Origin: Desulfacinum sp.
GTDB taxonomy: Bacteria > Desulfobacterota > Syntrophobacteria > Syntrophobacterales > DSM-9756
Direction of reading: 5' to 3'
DNA: 64,000 bases
NCBI GenBank assembly: GCA_014359885.1
Contig: JACIYN010000002.1
Span: 1-64,000 of the forward strand
In this document: positions 39,679 to 50,464 of the stretch, one piece after another
Position numbering within the stretch: position 1 is the stretch's first letter
How the letters are laid out: every line of letters starts with the position of its first letter
Position numbers and translations under genes: made by a program
Notes under the pieces: model-generated
What the model was told of the DNA's origin: nothing
The model's input: only the letters and a program-made list of their open reading frames with translations
Database searches by the model: none

Positions 39679-40179
39679 ATGGATCACCCCCTCTTTTCCA
39701 AAAAATGTGTGGTGCTCGGATGCGGAAACCCCCTTCTGGGCGACGACGGCTTCGGCCCCAAGGTGATCGAACACCTGGAAGCCCTGGGACCTCCCCCCCC
39801 GACCACCGCCTTCGTGGATGCGGGCACGGCCGTTCGGGACATCCTCTTCGACCTCCTCCTCTCCCCCGAAAAACCGCAGCAGCTGATCATCGTGGACACC
39901 GGTCATCATCCCGAAAAGGCGCCCGGAGAAATCTTCGAAATCCATGTGGACCAGGTCCAGCCGGCCAAGATCCACGACTTTTCCCTGCACCAGTTCCCCA
40001 CCACCAACCTGCTCAAGGAGCTGAGCGAGCACACGGACGTGCAGGTCCACGTTTGGGTGGTGCAGCCGGCCGTCATTCCCGACCAGGTGTCGGAAGGCCT
40101 GTCCGAGCCGGTGGCCCGGGCGGTGCCGCGCATGGCCCAGCGGATCCTGGAGTTCATCCGGCGGGGCGGCTGGGCCTGA
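39679..40179 (+). CDS. Hydrogenase maturation protease
   Basis: [45 protein letters not shown] cggagg before ATG 39679. Confidence 0.9.
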   Translation: MDHPLFSKKCVVLGCGNPLLGDDGFGPKVIEHLEALGPPPPTTAFVDAGTAVRDILFDLLLSPEKPQQLIIVDTGHHPEKAPGEIFEIHVDQVQPAKIHDFSLHQFPTTNLLKELSEHTDVQVHVWVVQPAVIPDQVSEGLSEPVARAVPRMAQRILEFIRRGGWA

Positions 40180-40324
40180 AGCCCCGGTGGGGTCTCTGCA
40201 AAAGGGGGATCTCGGAGACTCAAGAAAGGTTGGAAAAGGGAGCGGCGGGCCTTTCGCTCTCCCCGGCAGCTCTTTTGGGGTACGACAACGCAATGGCAAT
40301 CAGAGACTTTCGGGAGGTAACCTC

Positions 40325-43300
40325 ATGAAGCATGATCCCAGCGGATCGGTCCTGGTGGTGGGCGGCGGCATCGCCGGCATGCAGGCCGCGTTGGATCTGG
40401 CGGACTCGGGCTACCGGGTCCACCTGGTGGAACGGACGGCCGCCATCGGCGGGGCCATGGCCCAACTGGACAAGACTTTTCCCACCAACGACTGCGCCAT
40501 GTGAATCATCGCTCCCAAACTGGTCGAGGTCGGCCGGCATCTCAACGTGGAGCTGATGACCCTGTCCCAAGTGACCCACGTTTCCGGATCTCTCGGCAAC
40601 TTCCAGGTCACCATCCGCCAAAAGCCCCGCTACGTGGACATGGAAAAGTGCATCGCCTGCGGTCTGTGCGCGGAAAAGTGCCCCAAGAAGGTGGACGATC
40701 CCTTCAACGCGGGCATGGGTAAACGCAAGGCCGCCTACATCCCCTACGGCCAGGCGGTGCCGCTCAAATACGCCATCGACCCCGAGCACTGCATCTACCT
40801 TACCCGGGGCAAGTGCCGGGCCTGCGAAAAGTTCTGTCCCACGGGCGCCGTCAACTTTGAGGACACGGAGCGGACCGTCACGGTGAACGTGGGGGCCGTC
40901 ATCGCCGCCCCGGGCTTCCAGGCCTTCAACCCCCAGGGCCTGGACGTCTACGGCTACGGCCGGGTGCGGGATGTGGTGACCAGCCTGGAATACGAACGGC
41001 TCCTGGCGTCCAACGGCCCCCACATGGGCCACCTGGTGCGCCCGTCGGACCACGAGGAACCCCGGAAGATCGCTTGGATCCAGTGCGTGGGGTCCCGCAA
41101 CATCAACCGGTGCGACAATCCCTACTGCTCGTCCGTGTGTTGCATGTACGCCGTCAAGCAGGCGCTGGTGACCGCCGAACACCTGAACGGCGACGAGGTG
41201 GAGCAGGCCGTCTTCTACATGGACATCCGAAGCCACGGCAAGGAATTCGAGCGTTACTACGAATCGGCCAAGGAAAAGGGCGTGCGCTTCGTCCCGGCCC
41301 GGCCCCACAGCATCTCACCGGGTGAGAAGGGCAAAGGTGCGGTTCTCGAATACGTGACCCGGGACGGCCGCCCGGTGCGGGAGGCCTTCGACCTGGTGGT
41401 CCTGTCGGTGGGGCTGGAAGCCCCCAAGGACGCCGAGGATCTGGCCCGGATCCTCGGGATCCACTTGAACGAAAGCCGCTTCGCCCGCACCTGCGGCTTT
41501 TCCCCCGTGGCCGCCACCCGCCCCGGGATCTTCGTCACCGGCGCCTTCCAGTCCCCCAAGGACATTCCCCAGTCGGTCACGGAAGCCTCCACGGCGGCCT
41601 GTGAGGCGGCCCGGGCTCTGGCGGCGGCCCGCGGAACCCAGGCGCGGGAAAAGACCTATCCGCAGGAACGGGACGTGTGCGGCGAGAACCCGGTCATCGG
41701 GGTCTTCGTCTGCTCGTGCGGCATCAACATCGCCAACACGGTGGACGTCCAGGCCGTGGCCGCCTACGCCCGCACCCTGCCCCACGTGGCTTACGTGGAA
41801 AACAACCTTTTCACCTGTTCCGCGGACACCCAGAACCTCATCGCCCAAAAGATCAGGGAACACGGCCTCAACCGGATCGTGATCGCGGCCTGCACCCCGC
41901 GCACCCACGAGCCCCTCTTTCAGGACACCCTGCGGGAGGCGGGCCTCAATCCCTATCTCATGGAAATGGCCAACATCCGCAATCAAAACGCCTGGGTCCA
42001 CCAGCAGGACCGGGACAAGGCCACGGAAAAGGCCAAGGACCAGGTGAGGATGGCCGTGGCCAAGGCGGCCCTGAACGAACCTCTGCATCGCCTCAAGGTG
42101 AACGTGATCCAGCGGGCCCTGGTGATCGGCGGCGGCATCGCCGGCATGAACGCGGCCCTGGCCCTGGCCGACCAGGGCTATCCCGTGACCCTGGTGGAAA
42201 AGTCGGACCGACTGGGCGGAAACGCCTGGAAGCTCCTCACCAACGATGCGGGGGAACCCGTGGAGCCTTACCTGAAGGCTCTCATCCAGAAGGTGAACGA
42301 ACATCCCCGCATCCGCGTCCGCACGGGCACCACCCTGAGTTCCGTGACGGGATCGGTGGGCAACTTCCACGGCATCCTGGACCAGGACGGGAGCCCGAAG
42401 GAGATCCGCTTCGGCGTGGCGGTTCTGGCCACGGGAGCCCGGGAATCGGAGCCGACGGAATACCTTTACGGCCGGGATCCCCGCGTGCTCACCCACCAGC
42501 AGTTCGACGCCCTCCTCCGGGAGCGGCCCGAGGCGGCCGGGCGGGCCCGGAGCGCGGTCTTCATCCAGTGCGTGGGATCCCGCGAGCCCCAGCGGCCCTA
42601 CTGCTCCCGCGTCTGCTGCACCCACTCGGTCAAGACCGCCCTTCGCCTGAAGGAAGCCAATCCGGAGATGGACGTCTATGTACTCTACCGGGATATGCGA
42701 ACCTACGGAGAGCGGGAACGCCTCTACCAGGAAGCCCGCCGCCAGGGGGTCCTTTTCATCCGGTACGGGCTGGACGCCAAACCCCAGGTGGAAAAAGAGG
42801 GCGAGGATCTCTTCGTCATCGTGACGGATCCCATCCTGGGACGGCCACTCAAGATCCCCGCCGACTACCTGGTGCTGGCCGCCGCCATGGTGCCCAACGA
42901 CTCGGCGGACCTGGTGGAGATGTTCAAGTGCGGGACCAACGCCGACGGCTTCTTCACCGAAGCGCATCCCAAGCTCCGCCCCGTGGACCTTTCCGTGGAC
43001 GGCCTCTTCGTGGCCGGCCTTTGCCACTACCCCAAACCCATGGACGAATCCATCGCACAAGCCGGTGCGGCCGCCGCCCGGGCCGCCGTGGTCCTGGCCC
43101 GGGACGAGATGCTGCTGGACGCCGTCAAATCCTTTGTCACCGAAAAGTGCGACGGCTGCGCCTTGTGCGTGGACGTGTGCCCCTACCAGGCGATCCGGCT
43201 CGACACCATGGAAGAGACGGGGCGGCCGATCCGGCGCATCGTCACGGATCCCGCCCTTTGCAAGGGCTGCGGCCTGTGCGCCGCCACCTGCCCCAAGGGC

Positions 43301-43375
43301 GGCGTCATGGTGCACGGGTTCACGTTGAACCAACTGGAAGCCCAGGTGGAGGCCGCGCTGGGAAAGGCCGTCTGA
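40325..43375 (+). CDS. hdrA: HdrA-type FAD/Fe-S protein (double-module), selenoprotein with Sec at TGA 40502-40504
   Basis: [17 protein letters not shown]...[45 protein letters not shown]; second [39 protein letters not shown]; both ORF pieces share one frame. Confidence 0.92.
40520..40537 (+). promoter_or_regulatory. Candidate bacterial SECIS in hdrA
   Basis: CUGGUC-GAGGUC-GGCCGG; GG at +24/+25 after UGA; stem closes at +33. Confidence 0.75.
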
Positions 43376-43383
43376 TCCAAGAG

Positions 43384-43410
43384 CGAACCGCGAAGGCACG
43401 CGAATAAACA
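43384..43410 (+). repeat. Degenerate GCGAA-repeat downstream of hdrA
   Basis: cgaaccgcgaaggcacgcgaataaac. Confidence 0.5.
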
Positions 43411-43435
43411 TAGGAATGCAAAAGGAGCAACATCC

Positions 43436-43867
43436 ATGTCTCAGACCTTCGAACCCGTCATCATCGGCTTCTTGTGCAACTGGTGCGCCTACGCCGGAGG
43501 GGACCTGGCCGGCGTCTCCCGCCTCCAATATCCCCCCAACATGCGGCCCATCCGCGTCATGTGCTCGGGCATGGTGCACCCCGACCTGGTGGTCAACGCC
43601 CTGAGCAAGGGCGCCGACGGCGTCCTGGTCATGGGGTGACACCTGGGCGAATGTCATTACCTGGATGGTAATCACAAAGCCCTGGCCCGCAGTGAAGGCA
43701 TCCGCATCGCCCTGGAAAACGCCGGCATCGACCCCGAACGCTTCGCTCTGGAGTGGGTTTCTTCGGCTGAAGCCCCCCGGTTTGCGCAGCTCGTCACCCG
43801 GTTTGTGGACAAGATCCGCCGGCTGGGCCCCAATCCTCTTGCTCTGGATAAGGCCGCCAACGCCTGA
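43436..43867 (+). CDS. mvhD: MvhD-type hydrogenase iron-sulfur subunit, selenoprotein with Sec at TGA 43637-43639
   Basis: EPVIIGFLCNWCAYAGGDLAG..RVMCSGMVHPDLVVNALSKGADGVLVMG-U-HLGECHYLDGNHKALAR...NPLALDKAANA; 144 codons in one frame; RBS aaaggag. Confidence 0.95.
43656..43672 (+). promoter_or_regulatory. Candidate bacterial SECIS in mvhD
   Basis: AUUACC-UGGAU-GGUAAU perfect 6-bp stem; GG at +24/+25. Confidence 0.85.
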
Positions 43868-43906
43868 AAGTGTCCCACGAGCCGGCACTTCGCCAACGGA
43901 GGGATC

Positions 43907-45019
43907 ATGAAGACCTTTTTTCATCTCAAGCAGGACGTGATCGAGCCGGGCTTGTGCCACCGGTGCGGCGGCTGCGTGAGCCTTTGTACGGCGGTGAACT
44001 ACGGCGCCCTGGAGCTGGACGAGCAGGGCCGTCCCCGCTATCGGGACCCGGAGCGATGCATCGAATGCGGCCTGTGCCACGCGGCCTGTCCGGAAAATCC
44101 GGAACTGGAAGCCGAAACCAAACAGCGCCTGGCCTGGAGCGCCCCCATCGGCAGGGTGCTGAGCGTGCGGGTGGCCCGCGCCCTTGATCCTCAGGTGCGG
44201 CAAAGAGCCACCGACGGCGGCGTGGTCACCGCCCTGCTCTTGCACCTTCTGGATACCGGACACATCGATGGAGCCATCGTGGCCCGCCCGACCGGACCGT
44301 TTCAACGCGAGCCGCACCTGGCCGTTTCCCACGAAGACATTCTGGAGGGGGCCGGTTTCCATTTCGACACGACCCATTCCATGGTCGGACTGGGCAGGGA
44401 ATACTCCCACCGCCACGGCCTGGAGCTGGTCAGCCCCCATGTGCTCAAGGGCCTTCGCCGAGTGGCTCTCGTGGGCACCCCGTGTCAGATCCACGCCTTC
44501 CGAAGGATGGAAACCTTGGGCGTCGTTCCCTCGGAATCGGTCACCTTGTGTCTGGGCCTCTTCTGCTCCGGAAACTTCGCCTTCGGCGAAGAACAACGGG
44601 CGCGCCTGGCGGAAGCGGGCGGCTTTTGTTGGGACGATGTGGTAAAGATCAACGTCAAAGAAACATTCCAGGTGCACCTGCGCTCCGGAGAGATCCGCAC
44701 CCTGGATCTTGAGGTTCTGGACGGCATGAAGCACCCTGCCTGTCGCTACTGCGAAGACTACGCGGCGGAGGTGGCCGACGTCTCCTTCGGCGGCATCGGA
44801 GCTCCGGAAGGCTGGACCAGCGTGGTGACGCGCACCCCCAAGGGCCGTGCGGCCTTCCTGGACGCCCTGGGGCGCACCTTGGAAGAACATGACCGCACCG
44901 GGGCGCCGGATCTTGCGGACAGGGTGCTGGAGCAGCTCATGGGCGCCTCGGCCGCCAAGCGCCGCCGCGCCCGGGCCTTCCGCAATGAGACGGCGCCCGG
45001 GGCGTCGAAAAGGAGGTAA
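43907..45019 (+). CDS. Coenzyme F420 hydrogenase/dehydrogenase beta-subunit family (FrhB-like) Fe-S flavoprotein
   Basis: LCHRCGGCVSLC, CIECGLCHAACPENPEL, RATDGGVVTALLLHLL, LVGTPCQIHAFRR, CLGLFCSGNF, CRYCEDYAAEVADVSFGGIGAPEGWTSVV. Confidence 0.92.
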   Translation: MKTFFHLKQDVIEPGLCHRCGGCVSLCTAVNYGALELDEQGRPRYRDPERCIECGLCHAACPENPELEAETKQRLAWSAPIGRVLSVRVARALDPQVRQRATDGGVVTALLLHLLDTGHIDGAIVARPTGPFQREPHLAVSHEDILEGAGFHFDTTHSMVGLGREYSHRHGLELVSPHVLKGLRRVALVGTPCQIHAFRRMETLGVVPSESVTLCLGLFCSGNFAFGEEQRARLAEAGGFCWDDVVKINVKETFQVHLRSGEIRTLDLEVLDGMKHPACRYCEDYAAEVADVSFGGIGAPEGWTSVVTRTPKGRAAFLDALGRTLEEHDRTGAPDLADRVLEQLMGASAAKRRRARAFRNETAPGASKRR

Positions 45020-45025
45020 CCATCC

Positions 45026-45964
45026 ATGTCGGTAAAGGTAGCGAGCGAATGGCTGAACTCCTGCTCCGGCTGTGAAATATCCGTGGTGGACATGGGGGAA
45101 CGCCTGTTGGACGTTCTCCAGGTGGCCGAATTCGTGCACATCCCGGCCCTCATGGACCACAAGTATTTCGGGCAGCTGGGCGACGGACGCCATCTGGAGA
45201 TCCCCGAAGCGGACGTGGGCCTCATCAGCGGCGGGATCCGAAACGAGGAACACCTGGAGGTGGCCCGGGAGATGCGGGCCAAGTGCAAGGTCATCATCGC
45301 CCTGGGCACCTGCGCCACCCACGGGGGCATTCCGGCCCTTTGCAATTCCTACCGGAACGAAGAGATCCTGGAGCGCGCCTTCGGGACCGAAACGACCGAT
45401 CCCAACACCTTCGAGCCGGAAAAGCCCCTGCCGCAGCTTCTGGATGCCTGCTACGCCCTGGACGAGCACATCCGGGTGGATCTCTACATGCCGGGCTGTC
45501 CTCCCCATCCCGACCACGTCTTTTCGGCCCTGACGGCCCTGGTGGAGGGCGCAACGCCGGAGCTTCCGGGAAAGAGCGTTTGCGACACGTGCCCCACCAT
45601 CCGCGAGGGCAAGGGCCAGGTGAAGGCGCTCCGCCGCTTCGTACAGTCCCCGCACTACGGCGCTCCCGACGAGCCGCTGGACAAGATGCGCTGCTTGCTG
45701 GAACAGGGCTTTTTGTGCATGGGCCCTGTCACCCGGGCGGGCTGCGGAGGCGACAAGGTCACGCCCCGCTGCATCTCGGCCCGGGTGCCCTGCCGCGGCT
45801 GTTACGGACCCGTGGTGCACGAAGGCAACCAGATGGTGGACATGCTCAACGCCCTGGCATCCAACGGCATCGACGTGCGGTCCCTTCCGGAACACGTGTC
45901 CCTGCTTCGGTTTTCGGGAGCGCACCGGCGCCTGCGACCCAAGCGCCAGCGAAAGGAGGCGTAA
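45026..45964 (+). CDS. mvhG: [NiFe] hydrogenase small subunit (MvhG-type)
   Basis: WLNSCSGCEISVVDMGE; LGTCATHGGIPAL; PGCPPHPDHVF; CRGCYGP. Confidence 0.92.
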   Translation: MSVKVASEWLNSCSGCEISVVDMGERLLDVLQVAEFVHIPALMDHKYFGQLGDGRHLEIPEADVGLISGGIRNEEHLEVAREMRAKCKVIIALGTCATHGGIPALCNSYRNEEILERAFGTETTDPNTFEPEKPLPQLLDACYALDEHIRVDLYMPGCPPHPDHVFSALTALVEGATPELPGKSVCDTCPTIREGKGQVKALRRFVQSPHYGAPDEPLDKMRCLLEQGFLCMGPVTRAGCGGDKVTPRCISARVPCRGCYGPVVHEGNQMVDMLNALASNGIDVRSLPEHVSLLRFSGAHRRLRPKRQRKEA

Positions 45965-45967
45965 TAG

Positions 45968-47422
45968 ATGGCTCGGGAAATCCACATCCAACCCATCACG
46001 CGCATCGAGGGCCACGCGTCCATCCAGATCCAGCTGGACGACGCGGGCGAGGTCCGGGATGCCCGCGTGAACATCCTGTCCCTTCGGGGCTTTGAAAAAT
46101 TCATCGAGGGCAAACCCGCCGAAGAGGTCCCCCGCATCGTGAACCGCATCTGCGGGATTTGTCCCTGGATGCACCACTTGGCGTCCAACAAGGCCGTGGA
46201 CCGCTGCTTCGGGGTCACGCCGCCTCCGGCCGGACGGAAGCTGCGGGAGCTCATGCAGACCATCGCCCATGCGGAAGACAAGCTCCTGCACTTCTTCTTC
46301 CTGGCCGCCGCCGATTTCGTCATCGGTCCCGATGCGGACTACGCGGTCCGGAACGTGATCGGCATCGCCAAGGCCAACCCGGAACTGGCCCAAAAGGTGG
46401 TGCAGATGCGCCACAAGGCCAAGATGATCCTGGAAAGGTTCGCCGGAAAGGCCATCCACCCCGTGGCGGGTGTGGTGGGCGGTTTCGCCAAGCCCATGAC
46501 GGAGGAAGACCGCCGGGAGATCCTGGCCCAGATGCGGGAACTCCTGGACTTTGCCCTCTTCACCCTGGAGTTCGCCAAGGAGAAGGTCTTTCCGCCCTAT
46601 CTGGACGCCATCCAGACTCTGGGGGTCATCCGAACGGGCTTCATGGGAACGGTGGACGACGACGGAGCCCTCAACCTCTACGACGGCAAGATCCGCCTCA
46701 TGAAGGCCGACGGCTCCCACATGGACTTCGACGCCCAGGACTACACCGACTACCTGGGCGAACACGTGGAATCCCATTCCTATGGAAAGATGCCCTACGC
46801 CAAGGCCTGGAACGAGGGCTTCAGCCTGGACCTGGAAGAGCCCAAGGGGATCTACCGGGTGAACACCCTGGCCCGGATCAACGTGGCCGACAAGATGGCC
46901 ACGCCCCGGGCCCAGGCGGAATTGGAGGAATTCCGCGAGCGGTTCGGACGCCCCGCCCAGGCCACGCTGCTCTACCACTGGGCGCGGCTCATCGAAGAGG
47001 TCTACGCCTGCGAGCATGCCATCGAACTGCTGGAGGATCCGGAGATCTGCAGCCCGGAGGTGCGCACTCCCGCCGAACCCAAGGCCGGTCGGGGCGTGGG
47101 CTGCGTGGAGGCGCCCCGAGGCACCCTCATCCACGATTACTCCACCGATGAGAACGGTTGCATCACCCGGGCGAACCTCATCGTGGGCACCACCCACAAC
47201 ATCGGTCCCATGAACATGAGCGTCAAGCAGGCGGCTAGGACCCTGATCCACGCAGGCAAAGTGGACCAGGGGATGCTCAACCGCATCGAGATGGCCGTGC
47301 GCGCCTATGACCCGTGAATTTCCTGCGCCACACATCGCCTGGACGGCGATTACGGCATGACCGTCACCATCACGGACGCTTCCGACCGGGTGGTGGCCCG
47401 CTGGCCCGAGGCCTCGTCCTGA
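45968..47422 (+). CDS. mvhA: [NiFe(Se)] hydrogenase large subunit (MvhA-type), Sec at TGA 47315-47317
   Basis: RICGICPWMHHLASNKAVD; ...MAVRAYDP-U-ISCATHRLDGDYGMTVTITDASDRVVARWPEASS*; 485 codons in one frame. Confidence 0.94.
47334..47350 (+). promoter_or_regulatory. Candidate bacterial SECIS in the hydrogenase large subunit
   Basis: AUCGCC-UGGAC-GGCGAU perfect 6-bp stem; GG at +24/+25. Confidence 0.85.
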
Positions 47423-47430
47423 TACCAAGA

Positions 47431-47459
47431 AGGGGCGGCTCGACGAGCCGCCCCTTTTT
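47431..47459 (+). terminator. Rho-independent terminator after the hydrogenase operon
   Basis: AGGGGCGGCTC-gac-GAGCCGCCCCTTTTT. Confidence 0.93.
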
Positions 47460-47490
47460 AGTCCATCCGTGGCGAAGACATTTCAGTCCA

Positions 47491-49002
47491 TCATTCCACC
47501 CAGCCGAAGGTGCGTTCCACGGCCTTTTTCCAATAACGATAGCCTTCCTCACGGCGGGCCTCGTCCATGGCGGGGGTCCACGTCTTGTCCATAGACCAGT
47601 TCCGGGAAAGCTCCTGGAAATCGGACCAGTAGCCCACCGCCAGTCCGGCCGCGTAGGCGGCGCCGAGCGCCGTGGTTTCCGTGACCTTGGGGCGCACCAC
47701 GGGCACATTGAGCACATCCGCCTGGATCTGCATGAGCAGGTCGTTGGCCACCATGCCGCCGTCCACCTTGAGGGTGGTGAGAGCCACCCCCGAATCGGCG
47801 TCCATGGCTTCCACGATGTCCCGCGTCTGGTAGGCCGTGGCTTCCAAGACGGCCCGAGCCAGATGGCCCTTGTTGACAAAGCGCGTCAAGCCCACCAACA
47901 CCCCACGGGCGTCGGACCTCCAGTACGGAGCGAAGAGCCCGGAGAAGGCGGGCACCAGGTAGGCTCCGCCGTTGTCTTCCACGGTTCGGGCCAGGTCTTC
48001 CACCTCCGCCGCCGTTTTGATCAGTCCCAGATTGTCCCGGAGCCATTGCACCAGCGCCCCGCCGATGGCAATGGACCCTTCCAGGCAATAGACCGGGTCG
48101 TGGCCCCGCATCTGGTAGCCCAGGGTGGTCAAAAGTCCCCGCTGGGACACCACAGGCGAGGTGCCCGTGTTGAGCAGCAAAAAGCAGCCCGTGCCGTAGG
48201 TGTTCTTCGCTTCTCCGGGCTGAAAGCAGGTCTGTCCCACCAGGGCCGCCTGCTGGTCGCCCAGGGCGCCGCACACGGGCACCGTGGCCTGAAAGGCTCC
48301 GGTGCGCACCGTATGTCCCAACGTGTTGGGGTCGATGGACGGCACGATGCGCGGAAGCATTTGAGCGGGGATTTCCAGGGCGTCCAGGATCTCGGGATCC
48401 CAGTCCAGGGTTTCCAGGTTCATGAGCAGCGTGCGGCTGGCATTGGTCACGTCGGTCACATGGGCCCCGCCATGGGGTCCTCCCGTGAGCCACCAGATGG
48501 CCCAGCTTTCGATGGTGCCGAAAAGGGCCGTACCCTTGCGGGCCGCCTCGGCCGCTTCCGGAACGTTATCCAGAATCCAACGGATCTTGGGCCCCGAAAA
48601 ATAGGTGGCGATGGGAAGGCCCGTCTTCTGCCGGAAGCCGTCCTGGCCGTAGATCTTTTCCAGGCCTCGGCAGATCTCCGCCGTGCGGGTGCACTGCCAG
48701 ACGATGGCATTATAAAAGGGCCGGCCCGTGGTCTTGTCCCACACCACCGTGGTCTCCCGCTGGTTGGTGATCCCGAGAGCGGCGAGATCCGACCCGCTGA
48801 GTCCCGTCTTGCTCAACGCCCCCCGGATGACGGCCTGGGTGTTTTCCCAGATCTCCATGGGGTCGTGTTCCACCCAGCCCGGATGGGGAAAGATCTGGCG
48901 GTGTTCCTTCTGATCCAGGCCCACGATGCGGCCTTCCCGGTCGAAGATGATGAATCGGTTGCTGGTCGTTCCCAGATCCAACGCCCCGATGTACGCCCCC
49001 AT
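47491..49002 (-). CDS. glpK: Glycerol kinase
   Basis: [47 protein letters not shown]. Confidence 0.96.
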   Translation of the reverse strand: MGAYIGALDLGTTSNRFIIFDREGRIVGLDQKEHRQIFPHPGWVEHDPMEIWENTQAVIRGALSKTGLSGSDLAALGITNQRETTVVWDKTTGRPFYNAIVWQCTRTAEICRGLEKIYGQDGFRQKTGLPIATYFSGPKIRWILDNVPEAAEAARKGTALFGTIESWAIWWLTGGPHGGAHVTDVTNASRTLLMNLETLDWDPEILDALEIPAQMLPRIVPSIDPNTLGHTVRTGAFQATVPVCGALGDQQAALVGQTCFQPGEAKNTYGTGCFLLLNTGTSPVVSQRGLLTTLGYQMRGHDPVYCLEGSIAIGGALVQWLRDNLGLIKTAAEVEDLARTVEDNGGAYLVPAFSGLFAPYWRSDARGVLVGLTRFVNKGHLARAVLEATAYQTRDIVEAMDADSGVALTTLKVDGGMVANDLLMQIQADVLNVPVVRPKVTETTALGAAYAAGLAVGYWSDFQELSRNWSMDKTWTPAMDEARREEGYRYWKKAVERTFGWVE

Positions 49003-49062
49003 GGGACACCTCCGTCTTGCGGTTAGGGTCTGAACGGTTTTCGCTCGTCTTTTACAGGATTC

Positions 49063-49130
49063 GCTCCCGCCCCTACAAGAACGCATTGCCCGTTGGGCAG
49101 GAGCGGGGCTTATCCCCGCCCGCCAAACGT
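49063..49130. repeat. GC-rich palindromic repeats between glpB and glpK
   Basis: cgcccctacaagaacgca...gcaggagcggggcttatccccgcccgcc. Confidence 0.7.
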
Positions 49131-49180
49131 GCAGCAACGACAAAACCCGAGGAAGAAACCCCGTTCCGTCCGGGTTTGAA

Positions 49181-50464
49181 TCAACCCAGAAGCTCCGCCA
49201 GGGAGGCCACAGCCGACCAGGCAGTGGTCACCGCCAACCCGGCCCCGCACTTTTCCCGCATCCAGTCGTGATGGGCCAGGATGGTCCCGGCGGCCACCAG
49301 GGTGGGAAAGGCCGGTTGTCCGGATTCGCCCAAAGGGCGCCACCGTTCATCCACCGTCACGCCGCTTCGGTTCACGGGGTGGCCCTGGGGATCGAAAAAA
49401 TCCTTCCGGTGCCAGTCGTTCCGGGTCTCGGGCTGCGCCACGGGAAGGCCGAAAACCGCCTCCCGGATAGCCGTGCGCTCCGCCTGCAGTCCACGGCCGA
49501 AAAAGCGCCCCGTGGCCAGCACGGCTCCCCGGCATTCGATCTGAAAAGAAGGACGTTCGGCACCGCAATCGAAGAAAAATCCCCCGTCGTCCGTAACGGA
49601 AAATCCCAGCACCTTGTGTTGCAGGCGACAGTCGATGCCCTCCCGGGGGAGGGCTTCCTCGAAGAGGTTCTTCAAACGAAGCCCGGGAAGGGACGGCGGC
49701 ATGGTGGGTATTTCGAAAAGCGGCCGCCCCACGGCCGCCTCCAGCCGTCGAAAGACTTGACCTCGGTCGTGAATGCCGCACACGGCGGGAAGCCCCACCA
49801 CCCGGGCGTCTCCCAGATGGGGGCGGATGAGATCGGCCAGGCGCTCGCAGCCTCCGTCCGTTGCCAGGTCGCCGGCGATCTGTTCCGGAAAGATCTCACG
49901 GGCCGGCTGGGCAAAAGCCACGGTGCAGGCACGCACCCCCCGCCAGAACCGCTGGAGGTTCGACGCCGCCTGTCGGGCGCTGAAGCCCTTGAGCCCCTCC
50001 AGACCCACCAGGAGGCACGGAGCCTTTTCGTCCAGGGCGGTCACGGCGTTCTTCATGGTGGCGGGAACGGCGTAGGTGGGCTTCAGGGTACCGGCCGCCG
50101 TCACCACCCGAAGGTTGCGCCCCTTTTCCCGGTGGTAGGCAAGGCCGTTGTCTTCCAGAAAGTCCAGGAAGACCTCCAGGGCCCCTTCCACCTCCTCTTT
50201 TTTCACCCGCGCATACGGATGGTCGGGAAGATCCCGGCTCAGCGCCTCCAAGGCCGCCCAAGGATCGTCCCAGACCCGGCCCTCCGAAACCGGGTGCACC
50301 CCCAGAAGGTCCACGAAACCGCTGGAAAAGATGAGGGGCCCCGTGGTGCCCACCACCGACACCCGAAGACCGCGGCGGGCCGCAAACAAGGCGGCGGAAA
50401 GGCCCGCCAGGCCGGCTCCGATCACCACCACATCCGCCAAGGTGTGCTCCAGCCCTTCTGTCAT
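49181..50464 (-). CDS. glpB: Anaerobic glycerol-3-phosphate dehydrogenase subunit B
   Basis: [52 protein letters not shown] overlap with glpA. Confidence 0.9.
   Translation of the reverse strand: MTEGLEHTLADVVVIGAGLAGLSAALFAARRGLRVSVVGTTGPLIFSSGFVDLLGVHPVSEGRVWDDPWAALEALSRDLPDHPYARVKKEEVEGALEVFLDFLEDNGLAYHREKGRNLRVVTAAGTLKPTYAVPATMKNAVTALDEKAPCLLVGLEGLKGFSARQAASNLQRFWRGVRACTVAFAQPAREIFPEQIAGDLATDGGCERLADLIRPHLGDARVVGLPAVCGIHDRGQVFRRLEAAVGRPLFEIPTMPPSLPGLRLKNLFEEALPREGIDCRLQHKVLGFSVTDDGGFFFDCGAERPSFQIECRGAVLATGRFFGRGLQAERTAIREAVFGLPVAQPETRNDWHRKDFFDPQGHPVNRSGVTVDERWRPLGESGQPAFPTLVAAGTILAHHDWMREKCGAGLAVTTAWSAVASLAELLG

Noticed and set aside
40502-40504. hdrA as a pseudogene or two genes split by a stop
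   Set aside because: The TGA is in frame at the conserved Cys position, followed by a SECIS-like hairpin, and the same pattern recurs in two neighbouring genes.
41890-41925. Similarity of the 36-bp insert (LHEPLFS) to the HdrA motif THEPLFQ
   Set aside because: Only a short stretch (cacgagcc.ct.tt) matches; too short and mismatched to call hdrA the donor.
41315-47428. 2037-codon antisense ORF covering the hydrogenase/Hdr operon
   Set aside because: Composition artefact of a GC-rich genome with strong third-position bias; the sense strand encodes recognisable families throughout and the antisense translation has no known domain.
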